A stretch of DNA of 61,250 bases from Castellaniella caeni NBRC 101664. GTDB taxonomy: Bacteria > Pseudomonadota > Gammaproteobacteria > Burkholderiales > Burkholderiaceae_B. A program made the position numbers and the translations under genes. Below are positions 51,800 to 61,004 of this stretch, in pieces; the first letter of the stretch is position 1, and every line of letters starts with the position of its first letter. Below the pieces are notes generated by a model. It was not told the DNA's origin. It made no database searches and saw only the letters and a program-made list of their open reading frames with translations. The stretch is taken from contig NZ_BCWN01000023.1 in the NCBI RefSeq assembly GCF_001592225.1, positions 1 through 61,250 of the forward strand. The letters run 5' to 3'.

Positions 51800-52701
51800 G
51801 ATGACGTCTCCTCGTCTCTGGCCTTTTGTTCGTCCTCTTCCGTGACTTCGTTGGGGCCCACCCGCATGTAGTGGAAGAACCCGGCAAAGGCGGTCAGTGC
51901 CATCACGGCCAGCCCGATGGGCTTGGCCACCCCCTTCCAGAGGGACACGGTGGGGCTGATGACAGGGTCTTTGGGCAGATTGCTGTAGATTTCCGGCTTG
52001 TCGGCGTGATGCAGCACGTACATGACGTGGGTGCCGCCCACCCCCGCAGGGTCGTACAGGCCGGCCTGGTCGAAGCCGCGCGACTTCAGGTCAACGATGC
52101 GCTCTTCGGCCTTCTGGATCATTTCTTCCTTGGTGCCGAAGGTGATGGCACCGGTAGGACAGGTCTTGACGCAGGCGGGCTCTTGGCCCACCGCGACACG
52201 ATCCGAGCACAGCGTGCACTTGTAGGCCTTGTTGTCCTTTTTGGAGATGCGCGGCACGTCGAAGGGGCAGGCCGTGACGCAGTAGCCGCAGCCGATGCAG
52301 TTTTCCTGGTGGAAATCCACAATGCCGTTGTTGTACTGGATGATCGCGCCCGGTGAAGGGCAGGCCTTCAGGCAGGCGGGGTCTTCGCAGTGCATGCAGC
52401 CATCTTTGCGGATGAGCCATTCGAGCGTGTTGCTCTCGGGCTCTTCGTACTCGGCGTAGCGCATGACCGTCCAGGAGTTTTCGGTGAGATCCATGGGGTT
52501 GTCGTATACCCCATGGTTGATGCCCACGTCGTCTCGCAGGTCGTTCCATTCCATGCAGGCCACCTGACAGGCCTTGCAGCCGATGCAGATGGTGGTGTCG
52601 ATGAGCTTGGCCACCCCACCTCCAACCACGATGTCGCGTTGGCTGGGTGGAGGCGTCGTGGTGGCGGAGCTCCGTTTGATGTCCAGGGATTGCAATGCCA
52701 T
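51796..52701 (-). CDS. fdnH: formate dehydrogenase iron-sulfur (beta) subunit
   Basis: Electron-transfer subunit with four [4Fe-4S] clusters. 301 residues. Cys motifs in order: [11 protein letters not shown] (~39-49), [13 protein letters not shown] (~101-113), [12 protein letters not shown] (~134-145) and CTLCSDRVA with CVKTCP (~160-185). A C-terminal single transmembrane helix ([19 protein letters not shown]) anchors it in the membrane, as in E. coli FdnH. It starts 9 bp after fdnG and overlaps fdnI by 4 bp. Confidence 0.96.
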   Translation of the reverse strand: MALQSLDIKRSSATTTPPPSQRDIVVGGGVAKLIDTTICIGCKACQVACMEWNDLRDDVGINHGVYDNPMDLTENSWTVMRYAEYEEPESNTLEWLIRKDGCMHCEDPACLKACPSPGAIIQYNNGIVDFHQENCIGCGYCVTACPFDVPRISKKDNKAYKCTLCSDRVAVGQEPACVKTCPTGAITFGTKEEMIQKAEERIVDLKSRGFDQAGLYDPAGVGGTHVMYVLHHADKPEIYSNLPKDPVISPTVSLWKGVAKPIGLAVMALTAFAGFFHYMRVGPNEVTEEDEQKARDEETSS

Positions 52702-52710
52702 GACGGGCTC

Positions 52711-55700
52711 CTACACTTTTTCCACGTTGACCAGGAAAGCCTTGAACTCAGGCGTCTGAGTGTTGGCGTCTCCGACGGGCGGGGTGAGGGTGTTGGTGAG
52801 ATACCCGGGTTTGGCCAGCCCCACGAACCCCCAGTGCAGCGGAATACCCACCTGATGCACCGTCTTGCCGTCCACCTGCAAGGCTTTGATGCGCTTGGTG
52901 ACCACTGCCACCGCCTTGATGAAGCCCCGGTTGGACGACACCTTGACCTGCTGGCCGTCCTGGATGCCGAGCTCTTTGGCCAGCGCCTCGCCGATCTCGA
53001 CGAACTGCTGCGGCTGGATGATGGCGTTGAGCTTGGCGTGCTTCGTCCAGAAGTGGAAGTGCTCGGTGAGACGGTAGGTCGTGCCCACGTAGGGGAACTT
53101 GGCCGCCGTGCCGAAGGATTCGCGGTCGTCCTTGAAGACCCGGGCGGCCGGGTTGTTGAGCGCGCGCTTGTCCTCGTACATCGGATTGCGGCCGATGGGG
53201 GTTTCGAAAGGTTCGTAGTGCGCGGGGAACGGCCCTTCGGCCAGCCCCTTGCGGGCGAAGAAGCGCGCCACCCCTTCGGCGTTCATGATGAAGGGCCCCA
53301 TGCCGGCGGCCGGGTTTTCATCCAGTTTGTAGTCGGGGGTGTCGGCGCCCGTCCAGCGCTTGCCGTCCCAGTAGACGACCGTGCGATCCGGGTTGAAGGG
53401 TTTGCCTTCGAGGTCGCACGAGGCGCGGTTGTACATGATGCGCCGGTTGGCGGGCCACGACCAGGCCCATTTCAGCGTCTGGCCGATACCGGTGGGGTCG
53501 CTATTGTCGCGCCGGGCCATCATGTTGCCGTCGGGTGTCCAGCTGCCGGTATAGAGCCAGCAGCCGCCCGTGGTGGTGCCGTCGTCGCGCATTTCGCCAA
53601 AGCCCGCCAGCTGCTCGCCCGCCTTGCGTACGACGTTGCCGGTCTTGGGGTCGGTGAGATCGACGAGCGCTGCGCCGTTGATTTCCTTGGCCAGTTCCTG
53701 GGCCGTGGGGTTGCCGGGCACGGCGTAGGGCCACCAGAGTTTGGTGATGGGGTCGGGGAAGGCCCCGCCTTCTTTCTCGTACAAGGCCCGGATGCGCAGG
53801 TAGATTTGCGCCATGATCTCGATGTCGCTCTTGCCTTCGCCCGGCGGGTTGGCGGCTTTCCAGTGCCATTGCAGCCAGCGGCCCGAGTTGACCAGCGCGC
53901 CTTCTTCCTCGGCAAAGCAGGTGGTGGGCAGACGGAAGACCTCGGTCTTGATCTGGCTGGAATCAACGTCGTTGTATTCGCCCGCGTTGCGCCAGAAATC
54001 GGAGGTTTCCGTGATGAGCGGATCCATCGTGATGAGGAACTTGAGGTTGGACAACCCCTTGATGCTCTTGGCTTTGTAGGGCGACGAGGCCAGCGGGTTG
54101 AAGCCCTGGCAGATGTAGCCGTTCATCTTGCCCTGCACCATGAGCTCGGTGACCTGCATCATGTCGTAGAGCTTGTCCATCTTGGGCAGGTAGTCGTAGG
54201 CCCAGTTGTTGTCGGCCCGGGCGGCGTCTCCCCACCACGATTTCATGAGGCTGACGTGGAACTTACCGTAGTTCTGCCAGTAGCTCATGGCGTTGGGGCG
54301 CAGCGGCTTGTGAGCGCGTGCGGCGATGTAGGCGCCGTAGTCTTGCTCGCCATCCTTGGGCAGGGTGAGGTAGCCCGGCAGCAGTTCGGACATGAGGCCG
54401 ATGTCGGTGAGCCCCTGGATGTTGGAGTGCCCGCGCAAGGCGTTCATGCCGCCGCCGGCCACGCCGATGTTGCCCAACAACAGCTGCACCATGGCGCCGG
54501 TGCGGATCATCTGCGAGCCGATGGAGTGTTGCGTCCAGCCCAGGGCGTACATGATGGTCATGGCGCGGTTGGGCACCGCGGTGGAGGCCATCATTTCGCA
54601 GACTTGCTTGAACTGCTCTGGGGTAGTGCCGCAGATGCGCGCGATCATGTCGGGCGTGTAGCGTTCGTAGTGTTTCTTGAGCAGGTTGACCACACAGCGC
54701 GGATGCTTGAGCGTGGGGTCGCTGCGCACGAAGCCCTGCTCGTCGCGCTCGTATTCCCAGGTGGAGCGGTCGTAGCTGCGGGAATCTTCGTCGTAGCCGG
54801 AGTACACGCCGTCGTTGAAAGCGAAGTCTTCGCGGACGATGAAGGGGAAATCAGTGTAATTGTTGACGTATTCGTGCTGAATTTTGTCGTTTTCGAGCAG
54901 GTAGCGGATGACCCCGCCCAAGAAGACGATATCGGTGCCCGTGCGGATGGGCACGTACACGTCAGCGACCGAAGCCGAACGCGTGAAGCGCGGATCGACC
55001 ACGATGAGCTTTGCCTTGTTGTGCTGCTTGGCTTCGGTGACCCATTTGAACCCGCATGGGTGAGCCTCGGCGGCATTACCGCCCATGATGAGCACGACAT
55101 CGGCGTTTTTGATGTCAACCCAGTGATTCGTCATGGCGCCACGGCCAAACGTCGGGGCAAGACCTGCCACCGTCGGACCGTGTCAGAAACGAGCCTGGTT
55201 GTCGAACCCAAGTGCACCCAGACTGCGGATGACCTTGTGGGTGATGTACGCGACCTCGTTGGACGTGGCCGAAGCGGCCAACATGCCCGTGGTGAGCCAG
55301 CGGTTGACGGTTTCACCCTTTTCGTTTTTCTGGATGAAGTTGGCGTCGCGGTCGGCCTTCATGAGCTTGGCGATGCGGTCGTAGGCGTCGTCCCACGAGA
55401 TTTGCTGCCATTTGTCGGAACCCGCCGCGCGGTATTCCGGATGCTTGAGCCGGTTGGGACTGTTGATGAAGTCGAGCAGCCCCGCGCCCTTGGGACAGAG
55501 CGTGCCGCGGTTGACCGGGTGATCGGGGTCGCCCTCGACGTGCATGACGGTTGCCGTCGCGTTTTTGGCACCATCGCCCAGGCTGTAGAGCAGTACGCCA
55601 CAGGCCACGGAACAGTAGGGACAGGTGTTGCGGGTGACTTTCATGCGCGCGAGCTTGTACTGTCGTACTTCCGCCAGGGCCGGGCTGGGGGCCGCCCCCA

Positions 55701-55773
55701 GCAAGGTCAGGCTGGAGCCCGTCAGTGTTGCCCCCGTCACCTTGAAGAACTGCCGACGACTCATGTTCAACAT
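52711..55773 (-). CDS. fdnG: formate dehydrogenase-N alpha subunit, selenoprotein
   Basis: Periplasm-facing catalytic subunit: formate to CO2 at a bis-MGD molybdenum (or tungsten) site. 1020 residues when the in-frame TGA at 55183-55185 is read as selenocysteine (residue 197; E. coli FdnG Sec196). The Sec context is GALGFDNQARF-U-HGPTVAGL. A Tat signal (MSRRQFFKVTG) opens the protein. The [4Fe-4S] ligands are in CPYCSVACGVLLYSL and TLCPKGAG (~50-100). The molybdopterin domains run through FTRSASVADVYVPIRTGTD and the C-terminal dinucleotide-binding domain (HFHFWTKH onward). Start ATG 55773 has GGAGG 5 bases ahead. It heads fdnGHI-fdhE-selAB-selC-fdhD. Confidence 0.96.
55143..55185 (-). promoter_or_regulatory. 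bacterial SECIS element and UGA-Sec codon of fdnG
   Basis: Directly after TGA (55185-55183) the minus strand folds into a hairpin: lower pairs CG/CG, then CGG/CCG, one bulged T (55169), GGCA/TGCC, and apical loop GGTCT (55164-55160). The bulged U plus GGUCU loop matches the SelB-binding features of the E. coli fdhF/fdnG SECIS. Confidence 0.9.
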
Positions 55774-56100
55774 GGTGTCCTCCAGATCAAGAGTGGGATG
55801 ACTTGTAAGAAATATTGTTGTTTATTGTTGTTGTGTGTAAACGTGAGATTACCCCGTGTTACGTGGGGTATGAGCGCAGTATGGCCTTGTGGGGCAAAAA
55901 AACCAACCCTGATAGGGTTTTTCCTCATACGGGATGAGGGGTATTGCCAGCGGCGAGTGCCGCGCGAGCTGAAAGAGCAGGCGAAGACGATGCGTGCCTG
56001 CTGTGGGCAGGTCTGCGTGCGGGGTGCTTGATTGGCGACCGCACCGCCGCCGCTGGCGGGGCGGCCTGGCGGACAGGTGCGGTGATGAAAGAAACGCGGC
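55774..56100. other. fdnG upstream regulatory region (327 bp)
   Basis: On the minus strand a -35-like TTTACA (55841-55836) precedes an AT-rich stretch up to the fdnG ribosome site. Further upstream lie TACCCC/GGGGTA inverted arms (55850-55870), a small ACCCT-GAT-AGGGT stem followed by T's (55906-55923) and CCTCAT/ATGAGG arms (55923-55939). TACCCCT (55943-55937) matches the NarL heptamer TACYYMT, and TACCCCG and TACCCCA are 6/7 matches. NarL controls fdn in E. coli; control here is inferred. Confidence 0.4.
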
Positions 56101-56703
56101 CTAGCCGTGTTCGACACTGGGGTGGATTTGGCGTACCCGGTGCAGTGTGTTCTTGTCGGTGTGGTGCATCGAAGCCCCTGTGGCGGCGAGCTTCAGCACC
56201 AGGCTTGAGACATAGCTGAAGGTGCCGTCGGCATTGAAGGTGAACGAGCTTTCGAAGGCGGTGGCTTCGGCGTGTTCAAGCAGGTACTTGTTTTGCGACA
56301 GGCCATACGATTTGGAACCCGGCTCGGCCTTGAAATGCAGGGTCTTGTCGCGTGGGCCGGCGTTGCCGCCCGCCAGAATGGCCAGGCCGCGCGGCACGGC
56401 AAAACATCGCATGATCTGGCCATTGGCCTTGTCCCACAGCAGATAGCCCACTTCGTCGTGGAAAGGATCCATGGCTTCTTCGCCGTGGCGCCAGGCCGTC
56501 ATGCCGTAGTTCAGGCCTTCCATGGTCTGGTGGCCGTTTTCGACGATGGGGATGGGGTGGAACCAAGCCTTTTCAAAGTAGCCGGTCTGGGATGTTTCGT
56601 CATCCTTGTTGTGGTAAGACAGATCGACGCCGACGTCGCCTTCCCACTCGCCGACCAGCGGGGTGAGTGGCCCAAGTTTTTGCGGACCCAGGATTTCAGC
56701 CAT
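56101..56703 (-). CDS. heme-binding beta-barrel domain protein (nitrobindin-like)
   Basis: 200 residues from ATG 56703 (GGAGG 5 bases upstream). Begins LGPQKLGPLTPLVGEWEGD, the conserved GxWxG-type start of the DUF1794/THAP4-like heme-binding barrel, followed by alternating polar beta strands (TLHFKAEPGSKSYGLSQNKY, FESSFTFNADGTFSYVSSL). A His in MHHTDKNTLHRV near the C-terminus could be the heme ligand. No signal peptide, so probably cytoplasmic. Relatives bind ferric heme or nitric oxide; the physiological role is unknown. It is immediately upstream of the fdn region on the same strand. Confidence 0.75.
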   Translation of the reverse strand: MAEILGPQKLGPLTPLVGEWEGDVGVDLSYHNKDDETSQTGYFEKAWFHPIPIVENGHQTMEGLNYGMTAWRHGEEAMDPFHDEVGYLLWDKANGQIMRCFAVPRGLAILAGGNAGPRDKTLHFKAEPGSKSYGLSQNKYLLEHAEATAFESSFTFNADGTFSYVSSLVLKLAATGASMHHTDKNTLHRVRQIHPSVEHG

Positions 56704-56807
56704 GATGACCTCCACGGAAATAGGACAATAGAGCATTCACCGTACTCCTTGTTCGTACAGGTCGCCAATTGTTTGTATGCATCCTCGCGATTGCCGAAAT
56801 CGATGAA

Positions 56808-56839
56808 GCGGCCCCGGTGCGGAGTGCGTCCGGGGCCGC
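56808..56839 (-). terminator. hairpin downstream of the RoxA-like gene
   Basis: GCGGCCCCGG, twelve-base loop, CCGGGGCCGC: a 10-bp perfect stem 65 bp past the minus-strand stop at 56905. The following T's are sparse (TTCATCGATTT). Confidence 0.45.
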
Positions 56840-56904
56840 TGGGGTATCCGCAGCCCGGGCCGTGTGGGGCCGTCCGGGGCGCGTGTGGCGGGCAGAGCCG
56901 TGCG

Positions 56905-58113
56905 TCAGGCGGCGTCTTGCCAGTGCGCCCAGCCTTCCTGCAGCCATTCGTCCAGGTGGGCGCGCGTGTGCGCGTCGAGTGCGCGGATGGCCTCGGCGGG
57001 CAGCGCGCGCTCGTCCGCCAGGGTCTGCAGGGCGGGCTCGGAGGCGCAGGCGGCGACTTCGCCGTTGATGAACAGCTGGGCGCCGCTGTACATCAGGCGC
57101 GTGCAGCGGTCGAGCACCAGGCGGCCCGTGGCTGGCACCGTCTCGGCCAGGGCGACGGCGGTTTCGGTGGGGTCGAACAGGGCGTTGTCCGGCAAGGATG
57201 TCAGCCACTGGCCCAGAAAGCGGGCGGCAACGGCCTCGTCCAGGCGAATCTGTTTCAGGGTGTCGAGCGTGGCCTGCACCAGGTGCGGCGGCAGCGCCGC
57301 CGGGGTGCGGGTGGCGGGGGTGTCGGCGTCGGTGTACAGCGTGGCGAGATCCGCGCCGGGCAGGCACGGGTGCCCGTAGAGCCCGGGATCACCCAGGTGT
57401 TGGGCCGAGATCTGATCCGCCGCCGATTCGAGCAGGCCGCGAGCCAGCGTCGCCTGGCTGGGTACGCGAAAGCCGATGGATAGCGTCATGCAGTCGTTGC
57501 CGATGGCCACGCCATCGTGGCAGACGTGCGGTGGCAGGTAGAGCATGTCGCCCGGTTCCAGGATGTCGTCGGCCTCGGGCTGGAAATCAGCCAGAATTTT
57601 CAGCGGCATGCCTGGCACGAGCGTGCGGTCGGCCTGGCAGCTGGTGCGCCAGCGCCGCCGCCCGTAGCCTTGCAGCAGAAAGACGTCGTAGCTGTCGTAA
57701 TGCGGGCCCACGCCGCCGCCGTCGGTGGCGATGCTGATCATCAGGTCGTCGAGTCGCGCGTCCGAAATAAAGCGAAACTGGCGCATGAGCGCGGCGGACT
57801 CGTCATCGTGCAGATCGACGCTTTGCACGAGCAGCGTCCATTTGGGCTGCGCGGCGGGTGGAAAGCGCCGGAAGGGCCCGTGCTTCATGGTCCAGCCCTT
57901 TTCGCCCTGCGTGATGAGGCGCGACTCGACCTCTTCGCGGCGCGCGAGGGTCTGGATGTCCTTGAGCGTGACGGGCGGACGGAAGCCGGGGATGGCCTGG
58001 CGGATGAGCAGGGGTTTTTTCTGCCAGTAGTCACGCATGAATTCGCGTGGCGTCAGGCCGCCCAGCAGCGGGGTCGGCTGGTCGATATCCGGGGTGGGGT
58101 AGGCGCGAGACAT
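56905..58113 (-). CDS. roxA: cupin/JmjC oxygenase, ribosomal protein L16 arginine hydroxylase-like
   Basis: RoxA/YcfD-type Fe(II)/2-oxoglutarate oxygenase; E. coli YcfD hydroxylates Arg81 of L16. About 402 residues. N-terminal GGLTPREFMRDYWQKKPLLIRQ is diagnostic. The metal ligands are H-x-D in GPHYDSYDVFLLQ and the distal His in LPPHVCHDGVAIG. A C-terminal winged-helix-like region follows (SGAQLFINGEVAAC). Start ATG 58113 is taken because AAGGA lies 9 bases ahead; ATG 58119 and 58140 are alternatives. It lies 85 bp downstream of mutS with a terminator in between. Confidence 0.85.
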   Translation of the reverse strand: MSRAYPTPDIDQPTPLLGGLTPREFMRDYWQKKPLLIRQAIPGFRPPVTLKDIQTLARREEVESRLITQGEKGWTMKHGPFRRFPPAAQPKWTLLVQSVDLHDDESAALMRQFRFISDARLDDLMISIATDGGGVGPHYDSYDVFLLQGYGRRRWRTSCQADRTLVPGMPLKILADFQPEADDILEPGDMLYLPPHVCHDGVAIGNDCMTLSIGFRVPSQATLARGLLESAADQISAQHLGDPGLYGHPCLPGADLATLYTDADTPATRTPAALPPHLVQATLDTLKQIRLDEAVAARFLGQWLTSLPDNALFDPTETAVALAETVPATGRLVLDRCTRLMYSGAQLFINGEVAACASEPALQTLADERALPAEAIRALDAHTRAHLDEWLQEGWAHWQDAA

Positions 58114-58138
58114 GGGCATGTGTCCTTGCGAGGTCGGC

Positions 58139-58168
58139 AAAAGGGGCGCGCGGCAAGCGCCGCGCCCA
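58139..58168 (-). terminator. intrinsic terminator of mutS
   Basis: On the minus strand, GGGCGCGGC, loop GCTT, GCCGCGC-GCCC (one bulge), then CTTTT. It is 31 bp past the mutS stop and directly upstream of the RoxA-like start, so that gene needs its own promoter or read-through. Confidence 0.6.
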
Positions 58169-58198
58169 GGGTTCAGCTTAGAGCATCGGGACGGCGCG

Positions 58199-60793
58199 TC
58201 AAAGAAAATCGCGCCGCATCTGGTAGATGAGCTCGAGCGCCTCGCGCGGGCTGAGCGTGTCGGGGTCGAGCGCCTGCAGCGCGCTGCGCAAGGGGGCGTC
58301 GGCGTCGCCCTCTTCTTCTTCTACCTGCTGCACGAAGAGCGACAGCTGCGAATCGGCCCGGTTGCGGGCTTCGAGTTCGGCCAGTTCTTTGCGCGCGTGG
58401 CGAATCACCACCTGGGGGATGCCCGCGCGCTGCGCCACGTGCAGGCCGTAGCTCTGGCTGGCCGGGCCGGGGCGCACCTCGTGCAGAAAGACGACCCCGT
58501 CCGGGGAATCGGCGGCGGCCAGATGTACGTTGATCACCCCGTGGGTTTTTTCGGGCAGGCGGGTGAGTTCGAAGTAGTGGGTGGCAAAGAGCGTGAGCGC
58601 GCGGTTGTAGGTCAGCAGCCGGTGCGCGATGGCCCAGGCAAGCGACAGCCCGTCGTAGGTGGACGTGCCGCGGCCGATCTCGTCCATCAGCACCAGGCTG
58701 TGCGGCGTGGCGGCGGCCAGGATGACCCCTGCCTCCATCATTTCCATCATGAAGGTGGAGCGTCCGCCCGCCAAGTCGTCAGCGGCACCGATGCGCGTGA
58801 AGATGCGGTCGAGCGGGCCGACGTGCGCCTGCGCGGCGGGCACGTAGCTGCCCACGCGCGCCAGCAGTGCGATCAGGGCCACCTGGCGCATGTAGGTGGA
58901 TTTACCACCCATGTTGGGGCCGGTGATGAGCAGCATGCGGCGTTCTTCGTGCATGCGGCAGTCGTTGGGAGTGAAGGCCTCGATGCTGTGTTCGACCACC
59001 GGGTGGCGGCCTGCCTCGATGTCCAGGCGGATGTCTTCGCACAGTTCGGGCGCCACCCAGCCGTGGCTGCGGGCGTGAAACGCCAATGCCGCCAGCGCGT
59101 CGAGGCAGGCCAGAGCGGCGGCGCTGCGCGCCAGGGCGCCGGCGTGGCTGGCGGCCTGTTCCAGCATCTGTTCGAACAGCAGTTTTTCGCGTGCCAGACC
59201 ACGTTCGCGGGCCGAAAGCACCTTGTCTTCCCAGGCTTTCAGTTCGGGCGTGATATAGCGTTCGGCGTTTTTCAGCGTCTGGCGACGGCGGTAATCATCG
59301 GGCACCTTGTCGGCCTGGCCGCGTGTTACTTCGATGAAAAACCCGTGCACCCGGTTGTATTCCACCCGCAGGTTGCCGATGCCTGTGCGTTCACGCTCGC
59401 GCGTCTCGATTTCCATCAGGAAGGCACCGTTGTCGCCCGCCAGCTGGCGCAGGGAATCCAGCTCGGCGTCGTAGCCCTCGGCGATGACGCCGCCGTCGCG
59501 CACCATCAGGGCGGGTTCGGGGGCGATGGCCTGCGTCAGCAGGGCCGCCAGCGCCGGATCGACGGGAATGGCGTCGAGGCAGTCGGCCAGCAGCGCGTCG
59601 GCCTGGAAGTGCGCGCGGGCTGTTTCGGCGAGCGGCGCCAGCGTGCCCAGCGCGTCGCGCAGACTGGCCAGCTCGCGCGGGCGGATGCTGCCCAGCGACA
59701 GGCGCGTGGCCATGCGTTCGAGGTCGGGCAGGGCATGCAGGCTGCTGCGCAATGCGTGCAGCGCCGAGTCGGCGTTGGCCGCCCGCAGCAGCTGCGTGAT
59801 GGCGTCTTGCCGCGCCTGCGCCTGCGGGTTGGCGCGCAGCGGCGCCTGCAGCCAGCGGCGCAGCTGGCGGCTGCCCATGGGCGTGCGGGCGTGATCCAGT
59901 GTGCTGAACAGGGTGGGCCCCTCGCCGCCGTTGAGCGTGTCGGTGATTTCCAGATTGCGTCGTGTGGCTGGGTCGAGCACCACGTAATCGCCGCTGGCAT
60001 CCACCGACAGACTGTGCACGTGCTTGAGCGCCTGCGCCTGCGTGTTGCCCACGTAGCGCAGCAGCGCGCCCGCCGCCTGCACGGCCAGCGGCAGATGGTC
60101 GAGCCCGAAAGCGCCGATGTCGCCCACGCCAAAGTGGCGCAGCAGCGTGTCGCGCGCGCCATCGGCTTCGAAGTGCCACTCGGGCACGCGGCTCAGGGCC
60201 GTGTCCAGCCCGCTGGCTTCGAGTGCGTCGGTGTCGGCCTGCTCGGCGCACACCAGCTCCGCCGGGGCGATGCGCCCCAGTTCGGTGTCCAGCAGCTCGG
60301 GCGTGCATTCGCAGGTTTTGAACGTGCCATTGGCCAGGTTCATCCAGGCCAGGCCCATGCTGTCTTTGTTGCGGTTGCGGCCCGCCACCCAGGCCGCGAT
60401 GATGCGGTCTTCGCGGGCGGGCAGCAGCGCTTCGTCGGTGAGCGTGCCGGGGGTGACCACGCGCACGATCTTGCGCTCGACCGGCCCCTTGCTGGCAGCG
60501 GGGTCGCCCACCTGCTCGCAGATGGCGATCGATTCGCCCAGCGCCACCAGCCGCGCCAGATAGCCTTCCATGGCGTGATGCGGCACCCCCGCCATCGGGA
60601 TCGGCGCCCCGTTGGACGTGCCCCGCTTGGTGAGCGTGAGGTTCAGCAACTTGGCCCCACGCTCGGCATCGTCATAGAACATCTCGTAGAAGTCGCCCAT
60701 GCGATAGAACAGCAGATGCGAGCCCGCCTGGGCCTTGAGCTGTAAATACTGCTTCATCATGGGGGTGTGGCCGGAGAGATCGGGGGAGGTCAT
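58199..60793 (-). CDS. mutS: DNA mismatch repair protein MutS
   Basis: Recognises mismatches and small loops and recruits MutL. 864 residues (E. coli 853). The mismatch-binding Phe-x-Glu motif is in [13 protein letters not shown] (~35-37). The ATPase domain has Walker [16 protein letters not shown] (~624), Walker [17 protein letters not shown] and the dimer helix region [13 protein letters not shown]. The chosen start is ATG 60793 ([20 protein letters not shown]); it lacks an obvious ribosome site, and the frame stays open to 60943. A CRISPR leader lies just upstream on the other strand. Confidence 0.96.
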   Translation of the reverse strand: MTSPDLSGHTPMMKQYLQLKAQAGSHLLFYRMGDFYEMFYDDAERGAKLLNLTLTKRGTSNGAPIPMAGVPHHAMEGYLARLVALGESIAICEQVGDPAASKGPVERKIVRVVTPGTLTDEALLPAREDRIIAAWVAGRNRNKDSMGLAWMNLANGTFKTCECTPELLDTELGRIAPAELVCAEQADTDALEASGLDTALSRVPEWHFEADGARDTLLRHFGVGDIGAFGLDHLPLAVQAAGALLRYVGNTQAQALKHVHSLSVDASGDYVVLDPATRRNLEITDTLNGGEGPTLFSTLDHARTPMGSRQLRRWLQAPLRANPQAQARQDAITQLLRAANADSALHALRSSLHALPDLERMATRLSLGSIRPRELASLRDALGTLAPLAETARAHFQADALLADCLDAIPVDPALAALLTQAIAPEPALMVRDGGVIAEGYDAELDSLRQLAGDNGAFLMEIETRERERTGIGNLRVEYNRVHGFFIEVTRGQADKVPDDYRRRQTLKNAERYITPELKAWEDKVLSARERGLAREKLLFEQMLEQAASHAGALARSAAALACLDALAALAFHARSHGWVAPELCEDIRLDIEAGRHPVVEHSIEAFTPNDCRMHEERRMLLITGPNMGGKSTYMRQVALIALLARVGSYVPAAQAHVGPLDRIFTRIGAADDLAGGRSTFMMEMMEAGVILAAATPHSLVLMDEIGRGTSTYDGLSLAWAIAHRLLTYNRALTLFATHYFELTRLPEKTHGVINVHLAAADSPDGVVFLHEVRPGPASQSYGLHVAQRAGIPQVVIRHARKELAELEARNRADSQLSLFVQQVEEEEGDADAPLRSALQALDPDTLSPREALELIYQMRRDFL

Positions 60794-60879
60794 GCGGGAA
60801 GGCGTGGCGAGGAGTTGCGGAGGAGAGTCGGTATTATCGTTCAATGTGGGGGTGAGGGGGTGTGTCCCGCGTGCGCGGG

Positions 60880-61004
60880 TTCTTTGTGGGATGCAAGAAG
60901 GTTGGTGTAAGGTTGCTGTTTCGTGAGTGCCGATCTTTAACAAAAAAGCCGGTAGAATTTTTCATGCCATTTTTCTTCATTTGAATCAATGGCTTGCTTT
61001 TAGA
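60880..61004 (+). promoter_or_regulatory. CRISPR leader (type I-E-like)
   Basis: An AT-rich strip between mutS and the first repeat. It has GATCTTTAACAAAAAAG (60932-60948), GGTAGAATTTTT with -10-like TAGAAT (60953-60958), and ends TTTTAGA directly against the first repeat, as the E. coli I-E leader ends in TTTAGA. It sets the array's direction: rightward. Confidence 0.75.

Noticed and set aside
52711-55773. fdnG as a frameshifted or nonsense-broken pseudogene
   Set aside because: The stop is TGA at the Sec position, followed by a matching SECIS, and selA, selB and tRNA-Sec are adjacent.
52390-56031. A 1213-codon plus-strand frame opposite fdnG/fdnH
   Set aside because: Shadow of fdnGH codon bias; it lacks a ribosome site and recognisable domains, while the minus strand encodes a full selenoprotein and iron-sulfur subunit.
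58112-60745. An 877-codon plus-strand frame opposite mutS
   Set aside because: Composition (Gln/Ala/Gly/Arg-rich) typical of antisense to a high-GC gene; mutS is certain.
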